Of a DNA stretch of 10,199 nt, positions 7,270-10,199 are shown in pieces. Each line of letters opens with the position of its first letter. The first letter of the stretch is position 1. The DNA comes from Oscillospiraceae bacterium (lineage in GTDB: Bacteria; Bacillota_A; Clostridia; Oscillospirales; WRJC01): assembly GCA_009785015.1 (NCBI GenBank), contig WQXD01000112.1:1-10199 (forward strand), written 5' to 3'. The position numbers and the translations under genes are program-made. The notes below the pieces were generated by a model. It did no database searches. It was not told the origin of the DNA and saw only the letters and a list, made by a program, of their open reading frames with translations.

Positions 7270-7866
7270 GTGAGTAACTTGAACAAAGCCATTGAAATAG
7301 CGGCAAAGGCACATAGCGGACAAGTGGACAAAGGCGGTAATTCGTATATTTTGCACCCGCTCCGTGTCATGCAAAACTTCTGCGAAAGCGAGAGCGAAGC
7401 CACAAAAATATGCGCCGTGTTACATGACGTTGTGGAAGATACCGATATTACGTTGGACGACCTGCGGGCGGAGGGATTTTCAGAGGAAATCATAACCGCT
7501 CTTGACTGTCTTACCAAACGTGACGGCGAAAGTTACGACGAATTCATCAGCCGCATATTGACTAACGAAATCGCCTGTAGAGTTAAAAACGGCGACCTTG
7601 CGGACAACATGGATTTGACACGGATACCAAATCCGACCGAAAAAGATAAGGAGCGTGTAAAAAAATACCGCGATGCCGCGGACCGTATAATGGACGCACT
7701 GCCTTACGCCGACGCAATTCCTGATTGTCGGTTGATTGAGATTAACGGCGTTGCGGAAATCCACCCAAGCGTTTCAATCGACCAATTCATTGATATGTTT
7801 ATACGGTTTATCGAGTCGCACGGCTGGTTTTTCGGCGGCGGTTATAAGGAAAGCAATAAATTTTAG
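7270..7866 (+). CDS. RelA/SpoT-like HD-domain hydrolase (small alarmone hydrolase type)
   Basis: This 198-residue protein has the metal-dependent HD hydrolase fold of the SpoT/MESH1 group, which removes pyrophosphate from (p)ppGpp or related nucleotides. The motifs are in order: AHSGQVDKGG (His15), YILHPLRV (His29), AVLHDVVEDT (His52-Asp53, Glu56-Asp57), LTK, and VKNGDLADN (Asp109) as the late metal ligand. There is no synthetase or TGS domain, so it is a stand-alone hydrolase. Residues 150-198 form an extra tail, SIDQFIDMFIRFIESHGWFFGGG, that the HD core does not need; the pattern faintly recalls the end of YggL/DUF469 proteins. The GTG start follows GGAGGA at 7255-7260 by nine bases. An ATG at 7260 is out of frame and closes after five codons. 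The next gene starts 19 bases on, so the two may be co-transcribed. The true substrate is untested. Confidence 0.8.
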   Translation: MSNLNKAIEIAAKAHSGQVDKGGNSYILHPLRVMQNFCESESEATKICAVLHDVVEDTDITLDDLRAEGFSEEIITALDCLTKRDGESYDEFISRILTNEIACRVKNGDLADNMDLTRIPNPTEKDKERVKKYRDAADRIMDALPYADAIPDCRLIEINGVAEIHPSVSIDQFIDMFIRFIESHGWFFGGGYKESNKF

Positions 7867-7885
7867 ATTTGAACAGGAGAAGTCT

Positions 7886-8452
7886 ATGAAAATATTATTC
7901 ATATTCGGAAATACCGCTGTTGGCAAAATGACGACAGGGCAAGAACTTATGAAAATAACAGACTTACGGCTATTCCATAATCACATGATGCTTGAGCCTG
8001 TTATGGAAATTTTCGGTGATATGGAAATTTACGGCGAACATAAAAAGAAACTTCTGCCACGTCTGAGAGAGGTTATCTTGGAAGAATTTGCGGCATCTAA
8101 GCATTATGGTTTAATTATTACAGGTATGTTAAGTATGGGCGCACCTAATTGGGAAGCTGCGCTTATTCCAATACGGAAAATATTTGAACCGTGTAATGCC
8201 GAGTTTTACTATGTGGAACTTGACGCTTCCCAAGAAGTCCGTTTGCAACGCAATGTTACAGAGAATAGGCTCAAACACAAGGCTTCAAAAAGAAAAATAG
8301 ATGAATCGAATCAACGGTTGATAAACGATGACAAAAATTATCGTACAAGTAAGGACGGTCAAATTACCATTGAGAATTATATGAAGATTGACAACTCTGA
8401 CCTATCGCCTGATGTTGTCGCACAAATGATAAAGGAAAAGTTTTCGTTGTAA
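7886..8452 (+). CDS. P-loop kinase-like protein (shikimate kinase/AAA_33-like)
   Basis: This 188-residue protein is a small nucleotide-binding enzyme of the P-loop kinase superfamily. The Walker A loop GNTAVGKMT spans residues 8-16; Lys14 is followed by Met15 rather than Ser or Thr, with Thr16 next. LRLFHNHMMLEPV at about 28-40 is a family signature and has nothing to do with HNH nucleases. A second strand, LIITGML, lies at about 76-82, FYYVELDAS at 107-115, and the Arg-rich RLQRNVTENR at 119-128 could form the lid that closes on ATP. I start at the ATG at 7886 because AGGAGA lies five bases ahead; reading further upstream only overlaps the preceding gene. The phosphate acceptor is unknown; close relatives are usually annotated only as AAA family ATPase or kinase. 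It follows the HD hydrolase by 19 bases, which suggests joint transcription. Confidence 0.7.
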   Translation: MKILFIFGNTAVGKMTTGQELMKITDLRLFHNHMMLEPVMEIFGDMEIYGEHKKKLLPRLREVILEEFAASKHYGLIITGMLSMGAPNWEAALIPIRKIFEPCNAEFYYVELDASQEVRLQRNVTENRLKHKASKRKIDESNQRLINDDKNYRTSKDGQITIENYMKIDNSDLSPDVVAQMIKEKFSL

Positions 8453-8462
8453 TATTGGCAAG

Positions 8463-8543
8463 ATGAACAACAAACTGAAGCTCCCGATGAATAAATTCAG
8501 GGGGGTCAACCGTACTGGCAACTTTGTTTTGCGTGTCGCGTGA
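8463..8543 (+). other. Tiny ORF in a gap, unrecognised
   Basis: A 26-codon frame, opening MNNKLKLPMNKF, starts 10 bases after the kinase stop. It lacks a good Shine-Dalgarno site. Its TGA overlaps a GTG at 8540 of a second short frame. It could be a real micropeptide but is more likely gene debris. Confidence 0.15.
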
Positions 8544-8623
8544 CACCGGAAGAAGAAAAGCGATTTTTGCTTAATCTTTTCAAGCGTTCCAAATTCGCGC
8601 AGTTTTTGAAAAAACGGAAATAA
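8540..8623 (+). pseudogene. Possible C-terminal remnant, unrecognised
   Basis: From GTG at 8540 a frame of 27 residues runs to TAA at 8621-8623. It reads VTPEEEKRFLLNLF followed by a strongly basic end, KFAQFLKKRK. The amino-acid make-up looks like a true protein tail. The frame is closed upstream by a stop before about 8493, and no Shine-Dalgarno site suits the GTG. Together with 8463-8543 it may be one older gene split by a frameshift. I recognise no family. Confidence 0.25.
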
Positions 8624-8674
8624 ACGGTAGGAATTTATGGGTATGATTTAATTTTATTCATGGGAGAAATATTA

Positions 8675-9175
8675 ATGTCAAAAATCGTTATTATACGAGG
8701 CAACTCAGGAAGTGGCAAGACCACAGTGAGCAAATTATTACAAAGAAAAATTGGACGTGGAACATTAGTAATTCCACAAGATTTTATTCGTAGAGAAATG
8801 CTTTGGGTTAATGATAGACCGAACAATCAAGCTATTGGTTTACTTGAAAATCTTATCATGTACGGTCGGCAAAATTGCAATTATGTCATTTTGGAAGGCA
8901 TATTAAATTCAGACATTTACAAAAGCCTATTTCAAAAAATAAAAGAGTTGTTTAATGATAATGTTTACGCTTATTATTTTGATTTACCATTTGAAGAAAC
9001 ATTACAGAGGCACAATCTAAAATCAAATTCTCATGAGTTTGGCGAAAAGGAAATGAGGGGGTGGTGGAGAGAGAAAGATTTCTTAAACAACATAAACGAA
9101 AATAGTATATATAAAGAAATGAGTTCCGACGATATAGTTGAGTTGATTTACAAAGATATAATGAATACCGAATAA
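8675..9175 (+). CDS. P-loop kinase of the AAA_33/zeta-toxin-like type
   Basis: This 166-residue protein has an intact Walker A loop, GNSGSGKTT, at residues 9-17, directly after the first strand KIVIIR. VIPQDFIRREMLW (33-45) and VILEGIL (71-77, Glu74) supply the acidic residues that in this group hold magnesium or activate the acceptor. YYFDLPFEETLQRH (100-113) and the basic WWREKD segment near 130 fit the lid. It resembles small kinases related to chloramphenicol phosphotransferase and zeta toxins, but no antitoxin gene is beside it, so a toxin role has no support. I use the ATG at 8675, seven bases after GGGAGA; the in-frame ATG at 8660 would lie on top of that ribosome site and has none of its own. 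The gene is much more AT-rich than the left half of the window, which suggests transfer. It shares no obvious close kinship with the preceding kinase. Confidence 0.7.
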   Translation: MSKIVIIRGNSGSGKTTVSKLLQRKIGRGTLVIPQDFIRREMLWVNDRPNNQAIGLLENLIMYGRQNCNYVILEGILNSDIYKSLFQKIKELFNDNVYAYYFDLPFEETLQRHNLKSNSHEFGEKEMRGWWREKDFLNNINENSIYKEMSSDDIVELIYKDIMNTE

Positions 9176-9200
9176 GACAAAACGACGGGGGACGCAGGGC

Positions 9201-9359
9201 AAAATATACTTTTTTAAAGTACAGAGAAAAAATCATATTGATTTTAATTTCACCGCGCCTTTTTTGCCAAAAGAAAATAAAGAATGGTCAATCAATGCCC
9301 TTGAAACAGCTTATCCCGACGGTAATAAACGGATAGATGAGTTAAAAAAAACAAGTTAA
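9201..9359 (+). pseudogene. Possible 5'-truncated gene remnant
   Basis: Between the kinase and the methyltransferase an open frame ends in TAA at 9357-9359 and has no ATG. It reads plausible protein, with HIDFNFTAPFLPKENKEW and then ALETAYPDGNKRIDELKK, a mix unlike random translation of AT-rich DNA. Most likely it is the tail of a gene whose start was lost. I recognise no family. A short AT inverted repeat (TACTTT-TTT-AAAGTA, 9207-9221) at its left end is too weak to call a terminator. Confidence 0.35.
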
Positions 9360-9382
9360 ATATAAAAGGAAATGTTTGCGGC

Positions 9383-10102
9383 GTGTTTGAAAATTATTAT
9401 GAAAGCCCTGCATATGGTGAATGGTGCAGGCGCGTTTATGGCAAGGACTTAAAACAGCTTGGCTGTGTGACTATGAGCGAATTGGAAATATTATATCGAG
9501 CGGTAGAACTGCCGCCTGATTCGCATATTTTGGACATAGGTTGCGGCAACGGATATATGTCGGCTGAGATTGCCGGTCATTATAAATCACGGCTCACAGG
9601 CATTGACTTCGACGAGGGGTCAATCACCCACGCACAAAAAGCATTTGCCAACAATCCCGCATTTGATTTTATTCATGGTGATGGCAGAAATGTTTCTTTT
9701 GAAGCGTCCACCTTTGAGTTAATATGCTTCTGTGATTCATTGCATTTCACCCGAAACGACGAGGAAAAATATGCGCTTTTGGATAAATGTTTGATGATGA
9801 TAAAACCGGGTGGAAAAATAGCCATATTTTGCGGGAAAGACTATCAGCAAGTCGATTTGTGGGGGCAGAATAATAACATAGCCGCAAGTAAATTTGATTT
9901 AATTGAATCGAATATAAATCTTTGGCGTAATGTTTTTAGCGAACTCATAACGATGTCGTCAGAATTGCGAAGTGAAGTTCCCGAAACATATGAAAGAATA
10001 AAAGGTGAATGTATAGAAAAAATAAAAAGCGATAGTTGGGGGTCTCGGTGGTTATACGTTTTTAATAGAAAACCGTTGGGTAAAAATGGCAGGGAAAGTT
10101 GA
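9383..10102 (+). CDS. Class I SAM-dependent methyltransferase
   Basis: This 239-residue protein moves a methyl group from S-adenosylmethionine to an unknown acceptor. The Rossmann-type signature is clear: motif I ILDIGCGNG at 49-57, the acidic strand end LTGIDFD at 71-77 with Asp75 for ribose binding, a GDGR segment at 99-102, FELICFCDSLHF at 111-122 as motif IV, and MMIKPGGKIAIFC as the post-motif strand. The first 45 residues (MFENYYESPAYGEW...) form an N-terminal cap; the C-terminal third, rich in Ser, Glu and Trp, likely contacts the substrate. The GTG start at 9383 follows AAAGGA (9365-9370) at a rather long distance of 12 bases, so initiation may be weak. An ATG at 9372 is out of frame. 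No specific target such as rRNA or a small molecule can be deduced. Confidence 0.85.
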   Translation: MFENYYESPAYGEWCRRVYGKDLKQLGCVTMSELEILYRAVELPPDSHILDIGCGNGYMSAEIAGHYKSRLTGIDFDEGSITHAQKAFANNPAFDFIHGDGRNVSFEASTFELICFCDSLHFTRNDEEKYALLDKCLMMIKPGGKIAIFCGKDYQQVDLWGQNNNIAASKFDLIESNINLWRNVFSELITMSSELRSEVPETYERIKGECIEKIKSDSWGSRWLYVFNRKPLGKNGRES

Positions 10103-10166
10103 TTGGGATAAAATCGGAGACAAATATTGCGTTCAATTTTGCGCGGACAACATTACAAACAAATAG
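10086..10166 (+). other. Small overlapping ORF at the methyltransferase end, unrecognised
   Basis: A 26-residue frame from ATG at 10086 to TAG at 10164-10166 overlaps the methyltransferase end by 17 bases. It begins MAGKVDWDKIGDKYCVQFC and contains two Cys. GGGTAAAA just ahead is a poor ribosome site, but overlap could allow coupled translation. It may be a micropeptide or the start of a gene cut short by an early stop; the last 33 bases of the window show nothing further. Confidence 0.2.
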
Positions 10167-10199
10167 ACCCTGAACCGTACCATCACCCGCCGAATAATA

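Noticed and set aside
7978..8010. HNH nuclease suggested by the letters HNH in the first kinase
   Set aside because: The segment is FHNHMMLE within a P-loop protein and lacks the zinc and active-site context of an HNH fold.
8675..9175. Zeta-type toxin of a toxin-antitoxin pair
   Set aside because: No small antitoxin gene lies beside it, and the small frames upstream lack a good ribosome site and recognisable features.
9354..9361. Integron-type core site (GTTAAAT) suggesting a cassette array
   Set aside because: The seven-base match is expected by chance in AT-rich DNA. No partner RYYYAAC site, folded attC or repeat at the other gaps was found.

Overview
The window looks like chromosomal DNA of an anaerobic, probably uncultured member of the Clostridia (Firmicutes). 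The reasons are G-rich Shine-Dalgarno sites a few bases ahead of most starts, two exact consensus sigma-A promoters (TTGACA-17-TATAAT), lipoprotein signal peptides on large solute-binding proteins, a tRNA with encoded CCA, and close-packed one-direction gene order. The genus cannot be told from the sequence.

Left part (1-6895) is a carbohydrate-type locus built around a divergent promoter pair at 1484-1542. Leftward runs a long clan GH-A-like glycoside hydrolase, open at the window edge. Rightward runs a tight four-gene operon with gaps of 15-25 bases: two tandem paralogous solute-binding lipoproteins (1592-3127, 3148-4638), then two different members of the uroporphyrinogen decarboxylase (URO-D) superfamily (4664-5791, 5807-6895). 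The URO-D proteins are unlikely to make haem here. Members outside haem synthesis include corrinoid-linked methyltransferases such as MtaA, MtbA and CmuA. A reasonable but unproven reading is capture of a glycoside, cleavage of it, and handling of a methyl or carboxyl group. No ABC permease, corrinoid protein or regulator lies in the window.

Middle (6934-7107) is a stand-alone tRNA-Gln(UUG) gene with its own consensus promoter and a near-ideal intrinsic terminator. It forms a clear border.

Right part (7108-10199) is accessory in character. Four small enzymes follow one another, all on the + strand: a RelA/SpoT-like HD hydrolase, two unrelated P-loop kinase-like proteins, and a SAM-dependent methyltransferase. 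Composition changes from gene to gene, with the second kinase clearly AT-rich. Every gap contains a short open stretch that ends in a stop but has no convincing start, or a tiny ORF, which looks like debris of former genes. This suggests an area next to the tRNA where small genes have been gained and lost. No integrase, transposase, attachment repeat or CRISPR array was seen. No gap exceeds 300 bases.
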